64,000 nucleotides of DNA from an uncultured bacterium (lineage in GTDB: Bacteria; Desulfobacterota; Binatia; UBA1149; CAITLU01), in the NCBI GenBank assembly GCA_903893315.1, contig CAITLU010000041.1, forward strand, positions 1 to 64,000, read 5' to 3'. The notes under the pieces were generated by a model. That model ran no database searches. It saw nothing but the letters and a program-made list of their open reading frames with translations, and was not told the origin of the DNA. The position numbers were made by a program, and so were the translations under genes. Shown piece by piece: positions 48,143-56,380 of this stretch (positions are counted from its first letter, which is position 1; each line of letters starts with the position of its first letter).

Positions 48143-50230
48143 CTACGGCGCTCTTTCCAGGTACGGCATCACGTCGACCGGCCCGGTTACTCTCAGCGAA
48201 GGCGAGTCCTTGGTGCACCACCAGTTGCCTTGAGCCGCCACCACGGCGCTCGAAGCGTTGTCAACATCCCGGCGCGCGCCGTCGGCTCCATGGTTGTCGC
48301 AGATACTGTTGCTGCCTGAACTGACCATGACCGAACCGTCGATGTCGAGACTCCCGCCACCAAGGTCCATCATCGCGCCGCCGAGCGCCGCCACACCGCC
48401 GAAACCCGCCTCGGCCGATCCTTCTCCTCCGTTGGCGCGAATGTCGTTGGAAGACAGCGACACTATAGCATTGCCGCCCGCCCAGACGCCGCGCAGGCCG
48501 CAGTCATGAATGGAGTTGCCTTCTAGAACCCCCGTCGCGTAACGGCCGAAGCGCACTCCGCGACGGCACTGCGAGATCGTGCTGCGACGCAGCTCGACCA
48601 CGAGACTGCCCAATGCCACGCCCGAAAAACGCGGGCCATCGCAGGAATAGCTGCCGTCGGCGCCCGGCACCATGCGCACGTCCTCGATGCGGAACCGCCC
48701 GCTCTGGGCCATGCGCAACGGCGTTCTACAGCCGACGAAGTCGATGTTCGAGAAGATCGCGTTGTAGTGCCCGTCCAGGCGCGGATCCGGATCGGTGGCC
48801 GCCGCGTCGCCGCTGCTCTGCGAGCACTTGTCGCAGCCGTCGCGCACATCCAGGTCGCGGAACACGTTACCGACTCCTGTCCCGACACTGCCGAAAGCGT
48901 CGTCGCAGATGCGTCCAAAGTGAACACTCTCGACACGGTCACCGATACCTTCGGCGCGGATGCCGTCGAAGAACCCGCGCACGGAAATGTTACGCACCAC
49001 ATCGCCGGCGCCGGCCAACAACATGAAGGTCGTACCGTCGTCGATGTCAGGACACGCGCAAGTTCCGTCCTCCTCGAGCGCAACCGCGCACTGGGTCTGG
49101 TCGAGCGGGATCTGCCAGCACAACGGGTCCATTTCAAAGGAAACGTTGCGGTCGAGGCCGTCGATCACCAGGCCGTCGCAGTCGACGCGGCGCGGATGCG
49201 TGCCGCTCGCCTGCGCAATCGGAATGACGGTATCGCGGCAGTCGAACGTGACGTGACCGGTCGGAGCGCCGCACGACGCAATCGCTTCTTCCAAGGCTTG
49301 CTCGCTGCACGCGATGGCGCACGAGTACGAGCCCGGCACGTTGACGCAGGGGCGCTCGGCCGGACAAGAGGCCTCGCCGCTCTGACACTCGTCGATGTCC
49401 ACGCAGTAACCGGGCTCGCCGCTGAAACCCGCCGGGCAACGGCACTGTTGCAATGTCGCGTCGGGCTCCGAGTCCGCCGGGCAGGCCATGCAGTAGACTT
49501 CTTCCCCGGCCCGCACGCAGGTTTCGCTGCGACAGGTCGCGCTGCAGCCGTCGCCGTCCACGACGCCGCCGTCATCGCACGTTTCGAAGCCCTCGCGGCG
49601 GCCGTTCCCGCAGCGCACGCGCAGCCGCGCCGCCGCAGCTTCCACTTCGCTCTCGATGCGATCGGCAACGCCGACCCCTTCGACGTCGCCGCGACAGCCT
49701 GCTGCGACCGACTCGACCCATACGCGCTCGAAGGAATGACGCTCGCCTTCGGCGCACGAGGCGGCGTCGCTCGAATCATCCTGACCGTTGTTGGCGCGAC
49801 ATCGCAGGTAAGCAGACGCATACGTGACGACGGCGTGAGTTCGTCTTCGCGCGCAACGCTGCGCAACCGTGAAGTCACCGGCGACGTATTCGCTGAATAT
49901 GTCCAGAGGCCAGGTCGAAGCGCCTTCGAGCCCGAGACCCTCGGCGCTGCCCGGGCACACGAAGCCCAGCGCCGCAGCCGCCGCGTCGGCGGCTTTCAGC
50001 AGAGCCCCGATGCGACGCCCGGCCTGTTCAAAACACCGCGACGTCCGTGCTCCAGAAGTGTCCTTGGAAGACATCGTCGCACAGCGCAGCAACCGCGCCG
50101 TCCCAGCCCGGACGGCAGCAAGTTTGGACTGGTAACAAACCAGCGCCTCGTCGGATTGGGCGCGGCAGGCGGGAGCCGCGACCAGGAAAAGACACACGAC
50201 GGCTGCCAGGCGCTTCTTGGGAGCCGTCAT
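48143..50230 (-). CDS. Secreted EGF/beta-helix protein, paralogue of the 802-residue protein
   Basis: Exported protein of 695 residues with the same layout as the gene at 41736-44144: signal peptide, all-alpha Cys domain (LVCYQSKLAAVRAGTARLLR), one DUF4215-type repeat (CGNGRREGFETCDDGGVVDG) instead of four, EGF-like domain (VDIDECQSGEASCPAERPC, NVPGSYSC) and a beta-helix. Matching landmarks include CDGLVIDGLDRNVSFEMDPL against the other protein's [20 protein letters not shown], and a closing NWWCTKDSP against NYWCTTDPQ. The ends are also similar (VTGPVDVMPYLERAP). The two genes are clearly duplicated and flank the xfp-ackA operon. Function unknown. Confidence 0.82.
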   Translation of the reverse strand: MTAPKKRLAAVVCLFLVAAPACRAQSDEALVCYQSKLAAVRAGTARLLRCATMSSKDTSGARTSRCFEQAGRRIGALLKAADAAAAALGFVCPGSAEGLGLEGASTWPLDIFSEYVAGDFTVAQRCARRRTHAVVTYASAYLRCRANNGQDDSSDAASCAEGERHSFERVWVESVAAGCRGDVEGVGVADRIESEVEAAAARLRVRCGNGRREGFETCDDGGVVDGDGCSATCRSETCVRAGEEVYCMACPADSEPDATLQQCRCPAGFSGEPGYCVDIDECQSGEASCPAERPCVNVPGSYSCAIACSEQALEEAIASCGAPTGHVTFDCRDTVIPIAQASGTHPRRVDCDGLVIDGLDRNVSFEMDPLCWQIPLDQTQCAVALEEDGTCACPDIDDGTTFMLLAGAGDVVRNISVRGFFDGIRAEGIGDRVESVHFGRICDDAFGSVGTGVGNVFRDLDVRDGCDKCSQSSGDAAATDPDPRLDGHYNAIFSNIDFVGCRTPLRMAQSGRFRIEDVRMVPGADGSYSCDGPRFSGVALGSLVVELRRSTISQCRRGVRFGRYATGVLEGNSIHDCGLRGVWAGGNAIVSLSSNDIRANGGEGSAEAGFGGVAALGGAMMDLGGGSLDIDGSVMVSSGSNSICDNHGADGARRDVDNASSAVVAAQGNWWCTKDSPSLRVTGPVDVMPYLERAP

Positions 50231-50248
50231 CGCGGATTCGGCAACGCT

Positions 50249-51889
50249 CTACCCACGGCGCAGGTCAGGCAACTGGTAACCACGCTCCTTGAGTTCGGCG
50301 CGCAGTACCTTCTTGTCGAGCTTGCCGGTCGAAGTCAGCGGCAGCGTCTCGACGAACAGCACTTCGTCGGGAAGCTGCCAGTTGGCAAAGTGCCGGCCGA
50401 GGTGTTCGAGAACATCGCGCTGGGTCAGCGCCGCGCCGCCTGACTTGACCACCAGCGCCACCGGCCTTTCGTCCCACTTCGGGTGCGGCTGCGCGACCAC
50501 GGCCGCCTGCGCGACACCGGGCAGCGCGACGATAGTGTTCTCGAGATCGACCGACGAAATCCACTCGCCTCCCGACTTGATCAGGTCCTTGGAGCGGTCG
50601 GCGATGATGACGTACTGCTCGCTGTCGATTTTGGCGACGTCGCCGGTCACCAGCCAGCCGTCGTGGAACTTGTCCGGCTGCGGATCCTTGTAGTATTCGG
50701 ACGCGATCCACGGACCGCGAATCAGCAACTCGCCCACCGCTTCGCCATCGTGCGGCAACGGCTGCCACTTCTCGTCGACGATTTCGACGTCGATACCGGG
50801 AATCGCAAGGCCGGCCTTGGCGATGTTGGCGAACTGCTGATCCAACGAGAGAGTGAGTTGCGAGCGCTTGGCGACGCGACGCGAGACGGTTCCCAGCGGA
50901 TTGGTCTCGGTCATTCCCCAGCCCTGAATCATCTCGACACCGAGGTTGTCCCAGTACCAGCGCATCAACGACACCGGCGGCGCCGAACCTCCACAGGTGA
51001 GTCGACTGAGTTCGCCCAGATCCCAGCGCGCAGGTTCGGCTTCACAGGCAGCGCGTACCGCCTGCCAGATCGTCGGCACGCCCGCCGAAATCGTCACCCT
51101 CTCAGCGACGAACAGGTCGAGAAGACTCCTGGCGTCCATGAATCGGTGGGGCAGCACCTGCTTGGTGCCGAGCATCGTTGCGGTGAACGGAATCCCCCAG
51201 CTCATGGCGTGGAACATCGGTACGATCGCGCACACGCTGTCCTTGGCCGACAGTTCCAGCGAGTCGGTCATGGCCGACGCCATCGTGTGCAGATAGGTCG
51301 AACGGTGCGTGTACATCACGCCCTTGGGATTACCGGTGGTGCCGCTGGTGTAGCAAAGTCCCATCGGCGCGTTTTCGTCGAGCTGCGGCCACGCGTACTT
51401 CTCGGGTTTGCCAGCGATGAATTCTTCGTAGTCGACCGCGTCCTTCAGTGTCGTCCTCCAGACGCCGGTCTGCGAGCAGACGACATAGCGCTCCACGGTC
51501 GGTAACCGATCGGCGATCTCTTCGAGCTTCGGCAGCAGATCCTCGTCGACGAAGATAACGCGATCGGCGGCGTGGTTGGCGATATACGCGAGGTCGTGAA
51601 CGCCCAGACGAATGTTGAGGGTGTGAAGTACGGCGCCCATCGACGGCACCGCGTAGTAGAGCTCAAGGTGACGGTGGTTGTTCCACAGGAAGCTACCCAC
51701 CCGGTCGCCGACCGCCACGCCGTGAGCGGCCAGTGCGTGCGCCAGCTGGTGCGCGCGGCGCCGCAGGTCGGCGTAGCTCTGGCGGTGAGTCCCGCCATCG
51801 GTGCGGGTGACTATTTCTTCGTCGGGCGCGAGCAGGGGACCGCGCTCCATCAATCTCGAAAGCAGAAGTGGCGTGCGTTGCATGGTCAT
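50249..51889 (-). CDS. Acyl-CoA ligase (AMP-forming, long/medium-chain type)
   Basis: Enzyme of 546 residues that activates a fatty or aromatic acid to its CoA thioester via an acyl-AMP. GGAGGAG lies about 13 bp before ATG 51889. The AMP-binding P-loop is GLCYTSGTTGNPKGVMYTHR; further motifs are QGWGMTETNPLG, ELLIRGPWIASEYYKD, DGWLVTGDVAKID, and RSKDLIKSGGEWISSVDLEN, and the C-terminal catalytic lysine lies in LPLTSTGKLDKKVLR. The sequence is closest in style to AlkK/FadD-like enzymes. Crotonase genes at 17.9 and 55.6 kb would fit downstream beta-oxidation, but they are not in the same operon. Confidence 0.92.
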   Translation of the reverse strand: MTMQRTPLLLSRLMERGPLLAPDEEIVTRTDGGTHRQSYADLRRRAHQLAHALAAHGVAVGDRVGSFLWNNHRHLELYYAVPSMGAVLHTLNIRLGVHDLAYIANHAADRVIFVDEDLLPKLEEIADRLPTVERYVVCSQTGVWRTTLKDAVDYEEFIAGKPEKYAWPQLDENAPMGLCYTSGTTGNPKGVMYTHRSTYLHTMASAMTDSLELSAKDSVCAIVPMFHAMSWGIPFTATMLGTKQVLPHRFMDARSLLDLFVAERVTISAGVPTIWQAVRAACEAEPARWDLGELSRLTCGGSAPPVSLMRWYWDNLGVEMIQGWGMTETNPLGTVSRRVAKRSQLTLSLDQQFANIAKAGLAIPGIDVEIVDEKWQPLPHDGEAVGELLIRGPWIASEYYKDPQPDKFHDGWLVTGDVAKIDSEQYVIIADRSKDLIKSGGEWISSVDLENTIVALPGVAQAAVVAQPHPKWDERPVALVVKSGGAALTQRDVLEHLGRHFANWQLPDEVLFVETLPLTSTGKLDKKVLRAELKERGYQLPDLRRG

Positions 51890-51960
51890 GACCGGACGTA
51901 CTCCTCCGAAACGAAATGCGATGACGGATCATGGTCGCATGACCCGAGGCTGCCGCCGCG

Positions 51961-53028
51961 TCAAGCCGCGACCACGAAATCGGTGCTTTCGCTCCATCCC
52001 CAGCGCGCCATTTCGCCGCGGATCCGGCAACGCGCCGCGCCGCCCGCCACCGCGCTGACCGCGAAGGGCCGCGGCAGCATCCCGTTCAGTTCGGAATGCT
52101 TCATCACCGGCCACGACCTCGAACCGTCACGCACCACGCCGCCGATCTTGCGCGGATCGACATCGGCAAGACCCGCGATCTCGATCCCTTCGCGCGCCAG
52201 CGCCTTGACCAGGTGCTTGCCCACCGGACCGGCGCCGAGAATCCACAGCGGCCGGCGGTCGCCGACTTCGCGCCGCAGATGGCGGGCCAGGAAATGCGCC
52301 CGCGCCGCCAGCAGGGCCGCTTCGCTGTAACGCAAATCGTTGCGGGTGGCCTGCGCAGCGTGCTGCCGCCATTCGAAAAGAGGCTCAGTAAGTCTGCGCA
52401 GCCGCAGGCCGCTCTCGAAGGCGCGCAGGAACAGGTCCCAATCCTCGGGCCAGCCCCGATCGCGCCAACCGCCAAGTCGCTCGCGCAGCACTTCGGTCCG
52501 CATCGTCACCGAAGGATGCACGACCGGGCTCTCGATGAAGCGATCGCGTGCGAGTTCCTCGGGAGCAACGAGTCCGTTCTGCCACGCAAGATATTCGCGC
52601 ATGCCGTCGCGCAGATCTTCGTCGGGAAAGGCGCTGGTGCGGCACGCGACGCCGAACAGCGCGGGATCGCCGTCAAGCGCCGCGATCTGCATCGCCAGCC
52701 GCGACGGGTGCATGCGGTCGTCGGCGTCCATGCGTGCAACATACGGTGCACGCGCGGCTGCAAGCGCCATATTGAGCGCTGCGACGATGCCGTGATCGTC
52801 GCTTTGAGTCGCCAGCACACGGACGCGGCGGTCACGACGCGCATAGTCGCGTAACATCGCGGCACAGTCGTCCTTGCCTCCGTCCTCGACGGCTATCAGT
52901 TCCAGAGAACGCTCGCTTTGCGCCAGCACCGACTCGACGGCTTCGGCGAGCCACTGCTCGGCGTCACGCACCGGCAGCAGCACGCTGACCCGCACGTCGT
53001 GAAGTGGCGCTGGCCCGACCGCAATCAA
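51961..53028 (-). CDS. Family 2 glycosyltransferase with C-terminal Rossmann-like domain
   Basis: Protein of 355 residues. The N-terminal about 230 residues are a GT-A glycosyltransferase: VSVLLPVRDAEQWLAEAVES, VARMDADDRMHP (the D-x-D metal site) and GGWRDRGWPEDWDLFLRAFE. A second domain starts at RPLWILGAGPVGKHLVKALA with a G-x-G-P-x-G-K nucleotide-binding loop, then IAGLADVDPRKIGG, like a small NAD-dependent or PglD-type nucleotide-binding unit. The fusion suggests a linked sugar-modification step, but neither acceptor nor product is known. Start is uncertain: TTG at 53028 or GTG at 52995, with no ribosome site before either. Confidence 0.78.
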   Translation of the reverse strand: MIAVGPAPLHDVRVSVLLPVRDAEQWLAEAVESVLAQSERSLELIAVEDGGKDDCAAMLRDYARRDRRVRVLATQSDDHGIVAALNMALAAARAPYVARMDADDRMHPSRLAMQIAALDGDPALFGVACRTSAFPDEDLRDGMREYLAWQNGLVAPEELARDRFIESPVVHPSVTMRTEVLRERLGGWRDRGWPEDWDLFLRAFESGLRLRRLTEPLFEWRQHAAQATRNDLRYSEAALLAARAHFLARHLRREVGDRRPLWILGAGPVGKHLVKALAREGIEIAGLADVDPRKIGGVVRDGSRSWPVMKHSELNGMLPRPFAVSAVAGGAARCRIRGEMARWGWSESTDFVVAA

Positions 53029-53061
53029 GACGAGACGCTGCCCACGTCAGCAGTCGCCGCC

Positions 53062-53481
53062 CTACCCTACGCCGAGTTGCGCAAGCAACGCCGCCATGTT
53101 CGAGAAGTGGTAGTCCTCGATCACCAGTCCCTCGGGATTCATCCGCGTGAAGGTCGCGCCTTCTACCCTGACCGTGCGTCCGGTCGGAGGCAGTCCGTAG
53201 AGATCGCCGAGGTGGGTGCCGGTCAGGATCCAACGATCGGCGTGGCGGTCACCGTCGATCACCAGCTCGACGCGCTCCAGGTGAAAATCCGGAAAGGCAG
53301 TCAGCAAGGCCACGGCTCTTTCCCGCACCGCCTCGCGGCCGTGCACTTCCATCGGACTGCCGACTTCGCGAGCGACAGCGTCTTCGGCAAACACCGCCGC
53401 CACCGCGTCAGCGTCGTGGGCGTTCCACGCCGCGTAGGTCCTGTCGTTGACGTCCTGGGTACACGCCCGGTAATCGATCAT
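53062..53481 (-). CDS. SnoaL-like / NTF2-fold protein
   Basis: Small protein of 139 residues with the cone-shaped NTF2 fold of the SnoaL and ketosteroid-isomerase families. RTYAAWNAHDADAVAAVFAE and DAVAREVGSPMEVHGREAVR at the N-terminus and LTGTHLGDLYGLPPTGRTVR and FSNMAALLAQLGV at the C-terminus are typical. Family members act as polyketide cyclases, isomerases or ligand-binding proteins; no catalytic Asp pattern specific for one activity is visible, so function is open. ATG 53481 starts at the first helix of the fold. Confidence 0.82.
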   Translation of the reverse strand: MIDYRACTQDVNDRTYAAWNAHDADAVAAVFAEDAVAREVGSPMEVHGREAVRERAVALLTAFPDFHLERVELVIDGDRHADRWILTGTHLGDLYGLPPTGRTVRVEGATFTRMNPEGLVIEDYHFSNMAALLAQLGVG

Positions 53482-53591
53482 GCTTCAATCCTCATGTGCT
53501 TTATCTTGCGAATCCGGCCGCCGGAGTCCATCGCCGCGCCCGCTGCCTGACCAATGCGGCTGCGGCATCGGGGCTGCGCCGGCGAAGGCGC

Positions 53592-54806
53592 TCAGCGCGC
53601 CGACGGCTGCGCAAGAAACCGCAGCGCCATCGCCGCGTGAAGCGCGCTGCCTCGGGCCAGCATCGACTCGTCTATCTTCATCAGATCGGAGTGCAGCGGA
53701 CCGCCGCCTTCGGTGCGCGCACCGAGAAACGCGATCGCGCCCGGAACCGCCTCCACCATGTAGGAAAAATCCTCGGCGCCCATCATCGGACTCGGCATCC
53801 TCACCACACCGAGGCCGACGCCCTCGGCAGTGGCGGCGAAGAACTCGGTCGCGGCGTCGTGATTTACCGTCGGCGGATACAGTTCGTAGATGTTCACCTC
53901 GACGTCGAGACCGTGCGACGCCGCCACTCCGGCAGCGACGCGGCGCAATCGCTCGTGCGCCAGAGTGCGTCCCCTGCGGCTGAGCGTGCGAATGGTCCCG
54001 TAACACTCGGCCGCCGGCGGCACGATGTTAAAAGTGCTGCCGGCACTTACCTGGGTGACGCTCAGCACCACGCGATCGTCCGGGTCGGTTTCGCGCGCCG
54101 CCGCGTGCGAAAGACCGTCGACGAACGGGCCGATGGCCGGGATCGGATCGCGCGTCAGATGCGGCATCGACGCGTGACCGCCCGCGCCCCTGAAGATCAC
54201 GCCGAAGGTGTCGGCCGACGCCATGATGGTGCCGCTGCGCAGCAGCAATACGCCCGCCGGTGTGCTCGAATCGATGTGGAGCGCGAACACCGCGTCTACA
54301 CCGACCAGAGCTCCTTCCTCGATCATGATGCGCGCGCCGCCGTAGCCTTCTTCACCGGGCTGGAACAACAGCCGCACGGTACCGGCGAATTCGCTGCGCC
54401 GGCGCACCAGCACTTCGGCGGCGCCGAGCAGCATCGCGGTGTGGGCATCGTGACCGCAGGCGTGCATGCAGCCGGAGATCTTCGAAACGAAAGGCAGCTC
54501 GTTGCGCTCGACCAGAGGCAATGCGTCCATGTCGGCGCGCAGCGCGACGCAGCGGGCCGCGCCGTTCGTGCTCGCAGTGCCGACGATGTCGGCGACCACC
54601 GAACTGAGTCCCGTCCCCTCGCGGATCGCATCGACGCCGATGCGGGCAAGCTCTTCGAGCACCATCGCCTGGGTGCGCGGAAGCAGGAGTCCCAACTCCG
54701 GATACTCGTGCAGACGGCGCCGGTTGCCGACGATACGGTCGCCGAGCGCGGCCGTTTCACTGCCCAGCTGCGCAAGCGCCGCGACCTCGGATGATGGGAC
54801 ACTCAT
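53592..54806 (-). CDS. M20 family amidohydrolase / carboxypeptidase
   Basis: Dinuclear metal hydrolase of 404 residues of the AbgB/hippurate hydrolase group, cytoplasmic. Metal ligands and signature stretches are present: RRLHEYPELGLLLPRTQAMV, ALRADMDALPLVE, HACGHDAHTAMLLGAAEVL, LLFQPGEEGYGGARIMIEEG, GAGGHASMPHLTRDPIP, and MGAEDFSYM near the C-terminus. The substrate is probably an N-acyl amino acid or an aminoacyl benzoate. ATG 54806 is 11 bp after the stop of the DsbA-like gene, so both may be in one transcript. Confidence 0.93.
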   Translation of the reverse strand: MSVPSSEVAALAQLGSETAALGDRIVGNRRRLHEYPELGLLLPRTQAMVLEELARIGVDAIREGTGLSSVVADIVGTASTNGAARCVALRADMDALPLVERNELPFVSKISGCMHACGHDAHTAMLLGAAEVLVRRRSEFAGTVRLLFQPGEEGYGGARIMIEEGALVGVDAVFALHIDSSTPAGVLLLRSGTIMASADTFGVIFRGAGGHASMPHLTRDPIPAIGPFVDGLSHAAARETDPDDRVVLSVTQVSAGSTFNIVPPAAECYGTIRTLSRRGRTLAHERLRRVAAGVAASHGLDVEVNIYELYPPTVNHDAATEFFAATAEGVGLGVVRMPSPMMGAEDFSYMVEAVPGAIAFLGARTEGGGPLHSDLMKIDESMLARGSALHAAMALRFLAQPSAR

Positions 54807-54816
54807 GACGATGCCT

Positions 54817-55440
54817 TCACGACGACTGACGTTTGGCCAGCACTTTTTCGATTACGCTGCGGTAGAGCGCGCTTTCCTGAGCCCCCGGCATCTGGAACCC
54901 GCCATCGAGCACCACGCAGGGAACCGCATGGATGCCAAGTGCCACTGCTTCGTTGTGGTCGGAGACGACTTCTTCGGCGATCGCAGGATCGGCCAGATCG
55001 CGGGCGAACGCTTCGAGATCCAGCCCGCACTCGCGTGCCACCTCGCCGATGGTTTCAGGACTCGTGACGTTGCGGTTTTCGGCGAAGTAGGCGTGCATCA
55101 GCGCCATGTGGTAGCGCGCGAAAGCGCCCTGGCGGGCAGCGGCCTTGATCGCCACCGCGGGCGGCACCGAGTGTGACGGAGGTTCCTGGTCGCCGCTCCA
55201 CACGCGGAACTCACCGGCATCGGCGGCCGCCGCGGGCCGCATCCACGACTCGGTGTAGCGGCGAAACTTTTCCAGCGGTTTGGCTTCGGGATGGGGGCGC
55301 AGAAGAAAACTCTTCCAACGCACTTCGAGAACGTCACCGACTTCCTGCTGTACTCGTTCGAGGCACACGGCCACGTTGTAGCACCAGGGTCAAAGAACGT
55401 CGGACCAGACTGTGAATACCACGGGTGAAATCTGCGACAT
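54817..55440 (-). CDS. DsbA/FrnE-like thioredoxin-fold protein with in-frame UGA (candidate selenoprotein)
   Basis: Thiol oxidoreductase of 207 residues if the TGA at 55390-55392 is read as selenocysteine. ATG 55440 opens a frame MSQISPVVFTVWSDVL, then TGA, then PWCYNVAVCLERVQQEVGDV. Members of the family have CPWC at this place, so the codon gives U17-P-W-C20. Everything after the TGA (ARYHMALMHAYFAENRNVTS, the cis-proline loop GIHAVPCVVLDGGFQMPGAQ) keeps frame and family sequence to the natural stop at 54817. A stem-loop that fits bacterial SECIS rules starts 6 nt after the TGA. An ordinary stop would leave the domain without its first strand and active site. A sequencing or assembly error (TGA for TGC/TGT) is the main alternative. 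It lies just upstream of the M20 gene. Confidence 0.75.
55346..55383 (-). promoter_or_regulatory. Candidate SECIS element
   Basis: Counting from the U of UGA as 1 on the minus strand, nt 18-23 pair with nt 29-34 (with a U-U mismatch) around loop CGUGU at nt 24-28. A lower stem of nt 10-15 pairs with nt 40-47 around a small bulge. The loop begins 20 nt after the UGA and has G as its second base. Bacterial SECIS elements typically have this spacing and a G in the first two loop positions. The fold was made by hand. Confidence 0.55.
55390..55392 (-). other. In-frame TGA, predicted selenocysteine codon (U17)
   Basis: The codon replaces the first Cys of the CPWC active site of a DsbA-family protein. 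Coding sequence is in frame on both sides. Recoding needs selA, selB, selC and selD, none of which is in the window. Confidence 0.7.
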
Positions 55441-55569
55441 GGCGCCAGTGTGTCACCGCACCGCACATGTGGCAACGACGTGCGGCTCTTGCGCACGCGG
55501 TCCGCGTTCACGGTCCGCGCTCGCACGATGTCCGCGGCGCGGCCCCGGCGCGCAAGACGCCCGCGCGCT

Positions 55570-56262
55570 TCAGCCGATCTTGTCCATGTCCTCTTCGAGT
55601 GTCTCGCGAATGTAGTGGACGGTCGCACGACGCACGAGCTGCTTGGTGTAGCTGTAGCCCGGATCGCGCAGGGCGCCGAGCTGCGCCGCCTTGGCCTTGG
55701 CCACAGCCAGCACCTGATCCGCCGCCACCACTTCGTCGAGGTAGCCCATCTGGGCTGCCTGGCGCGGGGAGTAGATGCGGGCGTGGGCGGTGGCATCGAG
55801 CAGGTGATGGGTCGCGACGCGGGCGCGGGCCAGTTCCATCGCGAAGATCGGCAGCGCCATGCCGATGGCGACCTCGTTCAGGCCGATCTTCACTTCCAGG
55901 TCGGCGCCGACACGCCAATCGCAACTCGTCAGCACCACCGCGCCGGCCGCCAACGCGTGGCCGGTGCAGGCCACCACTATCGGACGCGGGAACTCGTACA
56001 TGCGCAGACACAGATGCGCGCCGGCCTCGACCAGCACGCGCCGCTCGTGCGCACCCGCCATCATCACGTCGAGGTCGAAGCCTGCGCAGAAACGCCCTGC
56101 CCTGCCCGCCAGCACCACCGCCTTGGCTTCGGTGTGGGCCCGCTCCAGTGCCCGGTTCAGGCCGTCGATGACAGCGTGCGACAGCGCGTTGGCCCGCCCA
56201 TCGTCGATCGTCACGACGGCGGTTTCATCTTCGAGGCAGTAGCGAACGGCTTCGGTGGACAT
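55570..56262 (-). CDS. Enoyl-CoA hydratase/isomerase family protein
   Basis: Crotonase-fold protein of 230 residues. GAGAGG is 7 bp upstream of ATG 56262. AVVTIDDGRANALSHAVID and GRAGRFCAGFDLDVM (first oxyanion-hole segment) are typical, followed by CTGHALAAGAVVLTSCDWRV (second segment) and LNEVAIGMALPIFAM. The usual active-site glutamates are only partly conserved (N-E-V at the first position), so it may be an isomerase or a non-hydratase member. At 230 residues it is slightly short for the family (about 255-265). It is a distant relative of the crotonase at 17926, with low identity. Confidence 0.85.
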   Translation of the reverse strand: MSTEAVRYCLEDETAVVTIDDGRANALSHAVIDGLNRALERAHTEAKAVVLAGRAGRFCAGFDLDVMMAGAHERRVLVEAGAHLCLRMYEFPRPIVVACTGHALAAGAVVLTSCDWRVGADLEVKIGLNEVAIGMALPIFAMELARARVATHHLLDATAHARIYSPRQAAQMGYLDEVVAADQVLAVAKAKAAQLGALRDPGYSYTKQLVRRATVHYIRETLEEDMDKIG

Positions 56263-56380
56263 CAAAAACCTCTCGAGCTGTCGGCGCCCCGCGGCGCAGC
56301 GGCTGCATGAATTGCGCGCGACGCTAACGGTAGAAGAACGGCGAAGCAACGCACGCGCAGGCGCGCTGACACACCGATGC

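Noticed and set aside
48767-50443. 558-codon plus-strand frame
   Set aside because: It is antisense to the 695-residue EGF/beta-helix gene, which has a signal peptide and recognisable domains; the plus frame has none.
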